A DNA stretch of 64,000 nt. Source: Rhodanobacter humi (GTDB lineage: Bacteria; Pseudomonadota; Gammaproteobacteria; Xanthomonadales; Rhodanobacteraceae). Below the pieces are notes generated by a model. That model saw only the letters and a list, made by a program, of their open reading frames with translations, searched no databases and was not told the origin of the DNA. Made by a program: the position numbers and the translations under genes. The stretch is taken from contig NZ_JBGBPY010000001.1 of the NCBI RefSeq assembly GCF_041107455.1, positions 1,302,001-1,366,000 of the forward strand, in the 5' to 3' direction. Positions 9,623 to 18,086 of the stretch are shown here, piece by piece. Numbering within the stretch: the stretch's first letter is position 1; each line of letters opens with the position of its first letter.

Positions 9623-11195
9623 CCAGGAATGAGACCACCACCCGCTTGCCATCGGGCATGGTGCGCTCGCGCAGCCGGCCGCCATACGTGGCGGCCCGAT
9701 CTGCGATGGCCTCACGTCCCAAGCCTGTGGCGCTGATGCGCAGGCGCTGCCGCAAGGTCACCCAGTCCACGTGCAGGGATCGTGCCGGATTCCAGCGAAT
9801 GTCGATCATCACGACCGCCCATGCCCGGCCCTTGGTGCCGCAGCGGATCTTCACCAGCACATCCGCGGGCTCGTGTGTCAGACAAGCCTCTGAGATCGCT
9901 TCGCACACCACGCGATAAACGACCAGGCTCAGCTCGCGCGGAAAGTTGCTCACGGACCCGCGCAAGTCACACCAGTACCTGATACCGGCCTCGTGCAGAA
10001 CGCGGGCCAAGGCCCCTTGGTTCAAGGCCCCGGGCAGGCCATGCTCGCGCAGCACGGCGGGGCTCAGGCTGTCGGTCAGCAGGAAAAGCTGCTCCTGTGC
10101 GCTCTCGACATGCCGACGATAGCTGGAGTCGTCTGTCACCGGCTGCAGGTAGCGCAGGCGCCCGAGCACCAGCTTGAAAGCGCCTTGGATCGACTGGCCG
10201 AGCTGATCCAGCGCCTGCGCCGTGACGCGCAGCTGGGCTTCGCCCTGGGCCGCATTGCGATGCGCCAAGGCCATGGCCATGCGCGAATCGAAACGCTCCT
10301 GTTCCACCCGCTGCATCAGCGCTGTCATGCGCCCCCCCACCAGCAGCATGGTGGAAATGGCCATGGCCACCAAGGTCTCGGCCTGCAGGGTGGCCGGGTC
10401 CTCAGTTGCCGGCATCAGCGTCACGATTCCCAGGCTGGCCAAGGTGCCGGCCACCGCCGCCCCCTGCCAACCGTGCCGGAAGGCCATGAAGATGACCGGC
10501 AGGAACATGGCCATCTGCACCATGGCTCGGATCTGGGGATTGTGGTCGCCCAGCCAGACCAGGAACGCGATGAGCGGAAATACCCCCAGCGCACCTTCGA
10601 TCAGGAAGCGGCTCTCCAGCAGTGCCGGCAACCAGCGCCGCCACCGGAAATTTGCGGCCGCGAAACTCTGGTAGACCACCAGCGTAACTGGCGCCACCGT
10701 AAGCACGCCCATGAAATTGCCCAGCACCATGCGTGCCGTCACCTCACCGTAGTGGATGACATAACCGGGTGGAAGCGTCGCAAACTGCACTTGGCCAATC
10801 GCTTCAGCCGTCGAAACGATGGCAACGATCAAGGCACACAGCACGAAGATCGGAATGTTGATCGTTCTCCGGCTCGAGAACAGCCGCCAGCGCTCCCGAG
10901 CCCACCACACTACGGGAGCCTCATAAACAAACGCTGGAATCACATTAAGCATGGCCCAGTACAGGCCATATTGATCGAGATAGGCGTAACTGATGTAGGC
11001 CAAGCAGGCCGTGTCTGCGACGAAAAGCGCCGGCCAGTAGCGGTACTGAACAAGCATCAGCACCACGAGGTGAAAACCGGTCAGGATGTACCAGTGCTGG
11101 ATGGAAATCGTGCGAAACAGGAACAGCGCGGCCAGGTAGACACCGGCCACCAAGGCTTGCCGCAACACGGCCCCCGACCACGATCCAACGCGCAT
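9600..11195 (-). CDS. MASE1-type membrane sensor with degenerate histidine-kinase domain
   Basis: A 531-residue protein. Residues about 10-310 hold eight or more hydrophobic segments in the MASE1 pattern (integral-membrane sensor domain). The C-terminal 200 residues resemble the HisKA_3/HATPase_c core of NarX-like kinases, including a late GLGREAIADRAATYGG that matches the GMRERAxxLGG motif. The expected dimerisation motif ERxRIARELHD is absent: the corresponding stretch, AHRNAAQGEAQLRVTAQALDQ, has no His in the phosphorylation position. The N-box, normally QEALTNAxxHA, reads CEAISEACLTHEPA with the Mg-binding Asn replaced. It is therefore probably not an active kinase. No response regulator gene is adjacent. 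It could bind another kinase or act as a membrane sensor by itself. Confidence 0.75.
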   Translation of the reverse strand: MRVGSWSGAVLRQALVAGVYLAALFLFRTISIQHWYILTGFHLVVLMLVQYRYWPALFVADTACLAYISYAYLDQYGLYWAMLNVIPAFVYEAPVVWWARERWRLFSSRRTINIPIFVLCALIVAIVSTAEAIGQVQFATLPPGYVIHYGEVTARMVLGNFMGVLTVAPVTLVVYQSFAAANFRWRRWLPALLESRFLIEGALGVFPLIAFLVWLGDHNPQIRAMVQMAMFLPVIFMAFRHGWQGAAVAGTLASLGIVTLMPATEDPATLQAETLVAMAISTMLLVGGRMTALMQRVEQERFDSRMAMALAHRNAAQGEAQLRVTAQALDQLGQSIQGAFKLVLGRLRYLQPVTDDSSYRRHVESAQEQLFLLTDSLSPAVLREHGLPGALNQGALARVLHEAGIRYWCDLRGSVSNFPRELSLVVYRVVCEAISEACLTHEPADVLVKIRCGTKGRAWAVVMIDIRWNPARSLHVDWVTLRQRLRISATGLGREAIADRAATYGGRLRERTMPDGKRVVVSFLEPNRPRT

Positions 11196-11634
11196 TGCGC
11201 CCCCCGCTCGATCCTTGACCCCTGCCCCGAAGACCCGATCACGCCACCATCATCGCAGTGCTTGTGCTGAACCACTGTCCCGCGGCGCAACCCGAACAAG
11301 CATAGAACCGGATTGTGGGCCATGCCAGCCCCGGCACGGGTCCGGGTTCGCCGTATCGACAATGTTCAAGCAAGAGCAATGCCAGTTTGCCACCCGGTCG
11401 CCAAGTCTGCCGTCCCGAGGCTAGAGGCGTGCATGCCCCGAAGACGCGCCTTCGTGGAACGTTCCAATCCGCCGCAGGGCATACAAGGAAGCAGCCCCAG
11501 CCAACCCGCGCGACGCAATGCCATCGCGACGGCCGTTGCGCCATCGCCGGCTGTCACCCCGCTGCCACCCGCGGATCATCGGCGGGCCATCTGCGCCGTC
11601 CAGACTGCCCGTCCCGTCTCCCGAGGCCGCGGCC
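11196..11634. other. Intergenic region without a recognisable gene
   Basis: A 439-nt space between the starts of the divergent MASE1 sensor and a small plus-strand gene. I see no conserved protein frame, tRNA or long hairpin. It must carry the promoter of the sensor and possibly that of the small gene, but I could not pick out convincing -35/-10 pairs. Confidence 0.5.
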
Positions 11635-11892
11635 ATGCCGGCGCAATACGTTGCCCCCTCGAAGTTCGGCTTGTTCCGCATCGTGCGGCACGGGCGGCGC
11701 TGGCGCAGCCTGCTGGGGGATTGCGAATTGGCGCGGCACGACGACGTGGCCGCGGCGCTGGCCTACCTGCACGCGAGCTGCCCGCGGGCCCGCCTGCCGG
11801 CAGCACTGGAGCACTGGCGTTATCTGGGTGAACCGCCGGCACGGCTGGCGCAGGTCGGCGTCAACGACGACGACTGGCTGCTGGCCGGCTGA
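11635..11892 (+). CDS. Small orphan protein, function unknown
   Basis: An 85-residue frame beginning MPAQYVAPSKFGLFRIVRHG and ending VNDDDWLLAG. It is basic at the start and acidic at the end, with alternating hydrophobic positions and several Trp residues, which argues for a folded protein rather than a random frame. A weak CGAGG lies upstream of the chosen ATG. The frame stays open upstream for another 39 codons, but that part is Arg/Pro-rich like a chance high-GC frame. No family is recognised; it stands alone between the sensor and recQ. Confidence 0.5.
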   Translation: MPAQYVAPSKFGLFRIVRHGRRWRSLLGDCELARHDDVAAALAYLHASCPRARLPAALEHWRYLGEPPARLAQVGVNDDDWLLAG

Positions 11893-12041
11893 GCCGCGGT
11901 GATCCGGACGGCGGCCGGCACGATGCCGCTGACGAGGCTGGCGATGCGGGAGGCTTCGTGCAGCGGAAGCCCCTGGCGGACGCGCAACGACTCCCATTAA
12001 AGGGCATCCGATGACGCGCACGGGCACGCCGACGCAGCGAT

Positions 12042-13856
12042 TCAGTCGACCGCGTTGATCACCGCGAGGAAATCGCGTCCGTAGCGCGCGAGCTTGGCCT
12101 CGCCCACGCCGCTGACCCCGGCCAGCTCGCTTTCGTTGGCCGGCATCGCGCGCAGCATCGCCAGCAAGGTGGCGTCGTGGAACACCACGTAGGGCGGCAC
12201 GCCCTGCTGGCGCGCCAGTTGCGTGCGCAGGGCGCGCAGCGCATCCCACAGCGGCTGCTCGTAGGCCTCGATGCCGAGGTTGGCTCCAGTGACCAACTGG
12301 CTGTCGCGGCGACGGCGCGCGGAACGCACGGGCTTCGCGTCTTCGCGCAGCCGCACTTCCTGCTTGCCCAGCAGCACGTCACGGCTGGCCGCGGTGAGCC
12401 GCAGCGTGCCGTAGCCTTCTGCGTCGGTGGCGAGCAGGCCGGCGGCGAGCAGCTGGCGGAACACGGAGCGCCAGCCCTTCTCGTCCAGGTCGGCGCCGAT
12501 GCCGAAGGTGCTGAGCTTGTCGTGGTCGAGCTGGCTCATGCGCTCGTTGTCCACGCCGCGCAGGATGTCGATGACGTGGCCGGCACCGAAGCGCTGGCCG
12601 CTGCGGTACACCGCCGACAGCGCCTTCTGCGCGGGTACGGTGGCGTCCCAGGTCTTCGGCGGCTCCACGCAGTTGTCGCAATGGCCGCAGGGGCCGTGGT
12701 AGTCCTCGCCGAACGCGCCCAGCAGCAGCTCGCGCCGGCAGCGCGTGGCCTCGGCGTAAGCCAGCAGCGATTCCAGCTTCTGCCGCTCGATGCGCTTGCG
12801 CTCGTCCGCGGATTCGGACTGCGCGATCATCTGGCTCATCGTCACCACGTCGGCGAGGCCGTAGATCATCCACGCCTCGGCGGGCAGGCCATCGCGGCCG
12901 CCGCGGCCGGTTTCCTGGTAATAGCCTTCCATGCTGCGCGGCAGATCCAGGTGCGCCACGAAGCGCACGTCGGGCTTGTCGATGCCCATGCCGAACGCGA
13001 CGGTGGCCACCATCACCACGCCGTCCTCGCGCAGGAAGCGCTGCTGGTTCCTTGCCCGTGTGGCCGCGTCGAGGCCGGCATGGTACGGAAGCGCCTCGAT
13101 GCCGGCCTCGGCCAGCCACGCGGCGGTGTCGTCCACCTTCTTGCGGCTGAGCGCGTACACGATGCCGGCCTCGCCGCGATGGCCGTCGAGGAACTGCATC
13201 AGCTGCGTGCGCGGGTTGTGCTTCAGCATCACGCGGTAGCCGATGTTCGGCCGGTCGAAACTGGAAACGAACTGGCGTGCCTCGCCCAGCGCCAGCCGCT
13301 CCACGATCTCCTCGCGCGTGCGCGGATCGGCGGTGGCGGTGAGCGCGATGCGCGGCACCTGCGGGAAGCGCCCGTGCAGCACGGTGAGCTCGCGATACTC
13401 GGGGCGGAAATCGTGCCCCCACTGCGACACGCAGTGCGCCTCGTCGATCGCGAACAGCGCCACCTCGGTCTGCTCCAGCAAGCCGAGGAAGCGCCCGGTG
13501 AGCAGGCGCTCCGGCGCCACGTAAAGCAGGTTCAGCTCGCCCGCCAGCAGTTGCCGCTCCACCTCGCGCTGCGACGCCGCGTCGAGGCTGGAGTTGAGGT
13601 AGGCCGCCGCCACGCCCGCCGCTCGCAGCGCATCCACCTGGTCCTGCATCAACGCGATCAATGGCGACACCACGATGCCGGTGCCTTGCCGCAGCAGCGC
13701 GGGGATCTGGTAGCACAGCGACTTGCCGCCGCCGGTCGGCATCAGCACCAGTGCGTCGCCGCCCTCGGCCACATGCTCGACGATGGCTTGCTGCTGGCCG
13801 CGGAAGCTCGAATAGCCGAAAACGCTTTGGAGGATGTCGACAGGCGTGGAATGCAT
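12042..13856 (-). CDS. recQ: ATP-dependent DNA helicase RecQ
   Basis: A 604-residue 3'-5' helicase of the RecF recombination and fork-repair pathway. The Q-motif [10 protein letters not shown] is near residues 13-22, Walker A TGGGKS at 41-46, the DEAH box at 138-141 followed by [13 protein letters not shown], and motif [12 protein letters not shown] is present. The RQC zinc site is [20 protein letters not shown] ending in CDNC. A C-terminal HRDC domain (about 520-600) is intact. It is transcribed alone from a region that abuts the large structured repeat. Confidence 0.97.
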   Translation of the reverse strand: MHSTPVDILQSVFGYSSFRGQQQAIVEHVAEGGDALVLMPTGGGKSLCYQIPALLRQGTGIVVSPLIALMQDQVDALRAAGVAAAYLNSSLDAASQREVERQLLAGELNLLYVAPERLLTGRFLGLLEQTEVALFAIDEAHCVSQWGHDFRPEYRELTVLHGRFPQVPRIALTATADPRTREEIVERLALGEARQFVSSFDRPNIGYRVMLKHNPRTQLMQFLDGHRGEAGIVYALSRKKVDDTAAWLAEAGIEALPYHAGLDAATRARNQQRFLREDGVVMVATVAFGMGIDKPDVRFVAHLDLPRSMEGYYQETGRGGRDGLPAEAWMIYGLADVVTMSQMIAQSESADERKRIERQKLESLLAYAEATRCRRELLLGAFGEDYHGPCGHCDNCVEPPKTWDATVPAQKALSAVYRSGQRFGAGHVIDILRGVDNERMSQLDHDKLSTFGIGADLDEKGWRSVFRQLLAAGLLATDAEGYGTLRLTAASRDVLLGKQEVRLREDAKPVRSARRRRDSQLVTGANLGIEAYEQPLWDALRALRTQLARQQGVPPYVVFHDATLLAMLRAMPANESELAGVSGVGEAKLARYGRDFLAVINAVD

Positions 13857-13940
13857 TCGGGGAATGCTAGCAAATGAGGAGTGTGGCTCGCGGAGCCACT
13901 CGGCGCATTGAGGGAACTCTGGCGCGTTGGCACGGAAAAC

Positions 13941-14555
13941 AAAGCGGTTTCGTGCGCCTGTCGGCGCCCGAGTTACTTTCTCTTTGCGTGCTCAAAGAGA
14001 AAGTAACCAAAGAGAAATAGCACCCCGGTTGGCGCTTGCCGGGCGTCCTGCCCGGCAAGTCCGTGAGGCGGGGCCGGGCTTTTCGAGCGGGCTCCTGCCC
14101 GCGCGAAAAGGCGAGCCCATCCATGGGCTCGCCCGCTGCGCGGCCTCCTCGTCCCCACCTCACCGCCGCCCAAGGGCCCCGGAAGAGCGGCGCGCATCCT
14201 GCGCGCACTCCTCGAAAAGCCGAATCAAAGGCAAGGCTCGCTGCGCGGCTGCTCTTGTTCTCGCAGCCGCTTCGCGGCTGCGTCCGAGTGCGCGCCGGGA
14301 GCGCGCTGCTTTACCCGGGGCCCCTATGGCGCGGCGGGCGGGTGGAGGAAAGTCCGCAGGATGGCTCGCATGGATGCGAGCCAGTTTTCCGCCGGCACAC
14401 GGAGGTGCCGTCGGAAAACCCCGGAACCCGCCCGCGCACCCGCAGGGCAGGATGCCCGGAGGGCGCGCCATCGGGGTGCCCCTCTCTTTGGTTACTTTCT
14501 CTCGGGCACGCGAGAGAAAGTGACTCGGGACGCGGCAGCGGCTCGAAACCGCTTT
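13941..14555 (-). repeat. Structured palindromic repeat element, copy A
   Basis: A 615-bp non-coding element filling most of the 804-nt gap between recQ and ltaE. Both ends carry imperfect inverted repeats of about 76 bp that begin AAAGCGGTTTCG and each fold into a hairpin (left: a perfect 15-bp stem at 13972-13986 with 13993-14007). Inside are further hairpins: 14038-14056, 14087-14102, 14111-14132, 14190-14206, 14363-14382 and 14384-14419. The same element recurs inverted at 33245-33819. Frames through it have no plausible start, do not stay open equivalently in both copies and are interrupted by palindromes. The flanks (13857-13940 and 14556-14660) hold nothing recognisable beyond a small hairpin at 13881-13899. 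It may be a non-autonomous mobile element or encode a structured RNA. Confidence 0.85.
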
Positions 14556-14660
14556 GAACCTTGCGCGTTGCGCGATCACCCGTCGATAGCAATCAACTCG
14601 GCCACCACCAAATGAATGAAACCGCCCCGTCGCGCGCACTAGCAGCCAGGGAAAACCACC

Positions 14661-15680
14661 TCACCCGCGCGCGAAGAAAGCGCGGAACGCCTCCGCCACC
14701 CGCTCGACGCCCGCATCGTCCACATCCAGATGCGTCACCAGCCGCAGCGTGGGCAGGTAGCCGATGCTGATGCGGATGTCCGCCGCGCGGAGGTGCGCGT
14801 CCAGTGCGCGCAGGCGCCCGGTCGGCACGTCGACGAAGACCATGTTGGTGTGCTGGCCGAGCAGGCTCACGCCGGCAATCTCGCGCAGGCAGCCGGCGAG
14901 GTAGGCCGCGCGACGATGGTCGTCGGCCAACCGCGCCACGTGGTGATCGAGTGCGTGCAGGCCCGCGGCGGCGAGCATGCCGGCCTGGCGCCAGCCACCG
15001 CCGGCGACCTTGCGCCAGCGGCGCGCCTTCTCGATCAGCGGCGCGGAACCCGCCAGCACCGAACCCACCGGGGCGCCCAGGCCCTTGGACAGGCAGATCG
15101 ACACGCTGTCGAAATGCTGCGCGATGGCGCGCGCCGATACACCGCTTGCCACGGCCGCGTTGTAGAGACGCGCGCCGTCCAGGTGCAGAGCCAGCCCGTG
15201 CTCGCGGGCGAAGTCGTGTGCGGCTTCGAGGTAATCCAGCGGCAGCACGCGGCCGTGCCAGGTGTTTTCCAGCGCGAGCAGTTTCGTGCGCGCGAAGTGC
15301 GGATCGACCGGCTTGATCGCCGCGGCGATGCGCGGGAGCGGCAGCGTGCCGTCCTCGTCCTGCACGATGGGTTGCGGCTGGATCGAGCCCAATACCGCGG
15401 CGCCGCCGCCCTCGAACTTGTAGGTGTGCGCGTCCATGCCGACGAGGTATTCGTCGCCGCGCTCGCAGTGGCTCATCAGCGCGAGCAGGTTGCTCTGCGT
15501 GCCGCTGGGCACGAACAGCGCATCCTCGAAACCGAGCTCGCCGGCCATGCGCTTCTGCAGCGCGTTGACGGTGGGGTCCTCGCCGTAGACGTCGTCGCCC
15601 ACTTCGGCGTCCAGCATCGCGGCACGCATCGCCGGCGTGGGGCGGGTCACGGTGTCGCTGCGCAGGTCGACTACGTTCAT
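14661..15680 (-). CDS. ltaE: Low-specificity L-threonine aldolase
   Basis: PLP-dependent enzyme that splits L-threonine or allo-threonine into glycine and acetaldehyde. The 339-residue protein starts VDLRSDTVTRPTPAMRAAM, the family signature, and continues with VGDDVYGEDPTVNALQ and VPSGTQSNLLALM. The PLP lysine is in SICLSKGLGAPVGS (about residue 200). His in the AHTYKFEGGG segment is the expected cofactor-stacking residue. It lies downstream of lptFG on the same strand, 107 nt after lptG, and is probably transcribed separately or by read-through. Confidence 0.95.
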   Translation of the reverse strand: MNVVDLRSDTVTRPTPAMRAAMLDAEVGDDVYGEDPTVNALQKRMAGELGFEDALFVPSGTQSNLLALMSHCERGDEYLVGMDAHTYKFEGGGAAVLGSIQPQPIVQDEDGTLPLPRIAAAIKPVDPHFARTKLLALENTWHGRVLPLDYLEAAHDFAREHGLALHLDGARLYNAAVASGVSARAIAQHFDSVSICLSKGLGAPVGSVLAGSAPLIEKARRWRKVAGGGWRQAGMLAAAGLHALDHHVARLADDHRRAAYLAGCLREIAGVSLLGQHTNMVFVDVPTGRLRALDAHLRAADIRISIGYLPTLRLVTHLDVDDAGVERVAEAFRAFFARG

Positions 15681-15787
15681 CGTTCGCTACTCCGAATCAA
15701 TCACGGAAACGTTCCACCCAACCCGCTCGCGGCACCGGGATGTACCGCGCGCGGCCAGGCACCCAAGCGCTTGACCGCGGAATCCAG

Positions 15788-16882
15788 TCAGGCGTGCTTG
15801 CGGAAATACAGCCACGCCACCAGCGCCAGCAAGGTCGCGGGCAGCAGGTTGGCGAGCAGCGGCGGCATGCCGTAGACGGTGCCGAAATTCACCATCGCCT
15901 TCTGCAGGAAGTACCAGGCGATCGCCAGCAGCATGCCGATGAAGATGCGCTTGCCGAGGCCGCCCGAGCGCATCGCGCCGAACGCGAACGGCATCGCGCA
16001 CAGCACCAGCACCAGCACGTTGAGCGCGTACAGCGCGCGGCCCCAGAACGCCACTGCGTACACGCCGGGGCTTTCGCCGTTGCGCTCGAGATAGCGCATG
16101 CTGCGGCGCAGGTCGCGCATCGACAGGTACTGCGGCTGGATCACCGATTGCGCCAGCACCTGCGGGTTGAGGCTGGATTGCCACTGCTCGCTGGCCGCGC
16201 TGCTGCTGTGCGTGCCGGTGGCGTCCAGCGTGGTGCTGCGCACGTCGTGCAGGATCCACTCGTGGCCGTCGTGGTCGGCGGTCTTGGCCCAGTCGAAGCG
16301 GCTGAGCTGGCCGTCGGAAGTGAGCGTGAACACGCGCACGTCGGTGAGCTGCACCGCGTCGTGATCGCCCACCCGGCGCACCACGCTGCCGCGCGCGTTG
16401 ATGATGCGGTCGCCGTCGCGCGCCCACAGCCCGCTGCCGGTGGCGCCGATGTTGCCGGACTTCATGCGCAACTGCATGGTCTGCGCGAGCTGGTCGCCCC
16501 AGGGCGCGGCGGTTTCGCCCAGGATCACCACGCCCACGATCAGCACCGCGATCACTCCGGTGGCCGAGGCGGCGATGCGCAGGCGCGACATGCCGGCGGC
16601 GCGCAGCGCGGTGAGCTCGCCGGTGGCGGCGAGACCGCCCAGGCCCAGCAGGCCGCCGATCAGCGCCGCGTTACCGAACATCTCGTAGGCGCGGCGTGGC
16701 GTCGTCACCAGCACGTATACCGTCGCATTCATCAGCGTGAAACCGTTCTTGCCCACGTTGGCGAGCTGGCGCAGGAACTGGGTGACCGCGTCGAAGCCGG
16801 TGAGCACCAGCCATACGCCGATCAGCGAACCAAGCACGCTGAGCGCGACCAGCTTGTCCACGCGCTTGATCGTGAGCGTCAT
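15788..16882 (-). CDS. lptG: LPS export ABC transporter permease LptG
   Basis: Inner-membrane subunit of the LptB2FG transporter that extracts LPS and passes it to LptC. The 364-residue protein has three N-terminal membrane helices, a periplasmic beta-jellyroll (about residues 125-255) and three C-terminal helices, the LptF/G pattern. Near the first helices is the FGNAALIGGLLGLGGLAATGELTALRAAGMS stretch, containing the coupling helix region with Glu and Arg that contacts LptB. I chose the ATG at 16882, which overlaps the stop of lptF as ATGA; an open frame upstream belongs to lptF's other reading frame. Confidence 0.95.
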   Translation of the reverse strand: MTLTIKRVDKLVALSVLGSLIGVWLVLTGFDAVTQFLRQLANVGKNGFTLMNATVYVLVTTPRRAYEMFGNAALIGGLLGLGGLAATGELTALRAAGMSRLRIAASATGVIAVLIVGVVILGETAAPWGDQLAQTMQLRMKSGNIGATGSGLWARDGDRIINARGSVVRRVGDHDAVQLTDVRVFTLTSDGQLSRFDWAKTADHDGHEWILHDVRSTTLDATGTHSSSAASEQWQSSLNPQVLAQSVIQPQYLSMRDLRRSMRYLERNGESPGVYAVAFWGRALYALNVLVLVLCAMPFAFGAMRSGGLGKRIFIGMLLAIAWYFLQKAMVNFGTVYGMPPLLANLLPATLLALVAWLYFRKHA

Positions 16883-17991
16883 GCCGTCAGCGCCTTCTCG
16901 TTGCGCGGCTTGCGCGGCGCGTACTGCTTCCGCCACAGCCACGCGGCGAACGCCAGCATCAGCACGTGCAGCAGCCACAGCGCCGTCTCGTGGTGCCAGT
17001 GGCCCTTGCCGATCTGCGCCCGCCCCAGCGCCAGCAGCAGGTAGTACAGGTAGAAGCTCAGCATCGCCAGCATCAGGCGGCCGTAGCGCGGTTCGCGCGG
17101 GCTCTGCCGCGACAGCGGCAACGCCAGCATCAGCATCACCAGGGTCAGCGCCGGCGCGTTGGTGCGCCAGGCCAGCTCGGCAAGGGCGACCGGACTGGTG
17201 GAGCGCGCGAGATCCAGCGTGGACATGCTCTCGACGGGATCCTCGTCGTCGTCGCTGGTCACGTTGGAGAGCGAGGTATCGTTGCGCTGGTACTGCATGC
17301 GCCGCCAGCTGTCCGCACCCAGCGGGATGTCGTACTGCCAGCCGTCGCGGAACGCGATGTAGCGGTTCGCGCCGTTGCTCTCCTGATACAGCTGGCCATT
17401 GCTGGCGGTGACCAGCTTGACGTGCAGCTGGCCATCCTTGCTGGTGCGCTGGGTGGACACGAAGCTGCGGCCCAGCCGGGTACCGTCCTGGCTCAGCGTG
17501 TCGACGAAGATGATGCCGCCCTTGCCCGGCAATTCGGTGAAGCGGCCGGCGTCGAGGCCAGCAGCGACCACCGAACGGTTCGCCGCGGTCACCATCGCAT
17601 CGCTGGTGCGCGCCGCCCACGGCCCCAGCCACAGCGACACCACCGCGGTGAGCAGCACCAGCGCCACGGCGAGTATCGCCATCGGCCGCAGCAGCCCGTT
17701 CGGCCCCATGCCGGAAGACATCAGCACGTGCATCTCGCTTTCGCGGTACATCCGGCCCAGCGCCATCAGCACGCCGATCATGCTGGCCAGCGGCAGCATG
17801 TTGGTGAGCCCTCCCAAGGTGCGCAGGCTCAACACCTGGAACATCACGCTGGCCGGAAAGCTGCCCTTGGCCACCTGCTGCAGCACGGCGGCGAACGCGG
17901 TGCCGGCGACGATCACCATCAGCACCACCACGGTGGCGGCCACGGTCTGCGCCAGCTCGCGCAGGAAATAGCGGTCGAGAATGCTCAGCAT
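16879..17991 (-). CDS. lptF: LPS export ABC transporter permease LptF
   Basis: Partner permease of LptG (370 residues), starting MLSILDRYFLRELAQTVAAT, a typical LptF beginning. The first membrane segment follows directly, then a helix pair with LPLASMIGVLMALGRMYRESEMHVLMSSG, in which the Glu/Met-rich coupling helix is evident. The central periplasmic domain is about residues 125-260 and three more helices close the protein. It heads the lptF-lptG operon and is divergent from pepA with 95 nt between the two starts, an arrangement known from other gammaproteobacteria. Confidence 0.95.
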   Translation of the reverse strand: MLSILDRYFLRELAQTVAATVVVLMVIVAGTAFAAVLQQVAKGSFPASVMFQVLSLRTLGGLTNMLPLASMIGVLMALGRMYRESEMHVLMSSGMGPNGLLRPMAILAVALVLLTAVVSLWLGPWAARTSDAMVTAANRSVVAAGLDAGRFTELPGKGGIIFVDTLSQDGTRLGRSFVSTQRTSKDGQLHVKLVTASNGQLYQESNGANRYIAFRDGWQYDIPLGADSWRRMQYQRNDTSLSNVTSDDDEDPVESMSTLDLARSTSPVALAELAWRTNAPALTLVMLMLALPLSRQSPREPRYGRLMLAMLSFYLYYLLLALGRAQIGKGHWHHETALWLLHVLMLAFAAWLWRKQYAPRKPRNEKALTA

Positions 17992-18086
17992 GCGATAAAC
18001 TTGTGGGCTTCCGTCAACGCCGACCCCGCCGGCGAACCGCCAGTTTAGCCGGTTCGCCGCTGGCCGCGCCCACGCAGGAACGCCCG

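Noticed and set aside
11313..11902. Overlapping plus-strand frames starting near 11313 as longer versions of the orphan gene
   Set aside because: They are in other frames or add Arg/Pro-rich chance sequence; only the frame ending at 11892 from 11635 looks protein-like.
13927..14557. Open frames across the structured repeat (for example about 170-200 codons on the plus strand)
   Set aside because: They run through palindromes, are Arg/Gly/Pro-rich and do not stay open equivalently in copy B, so they are chance frames in a structured element.
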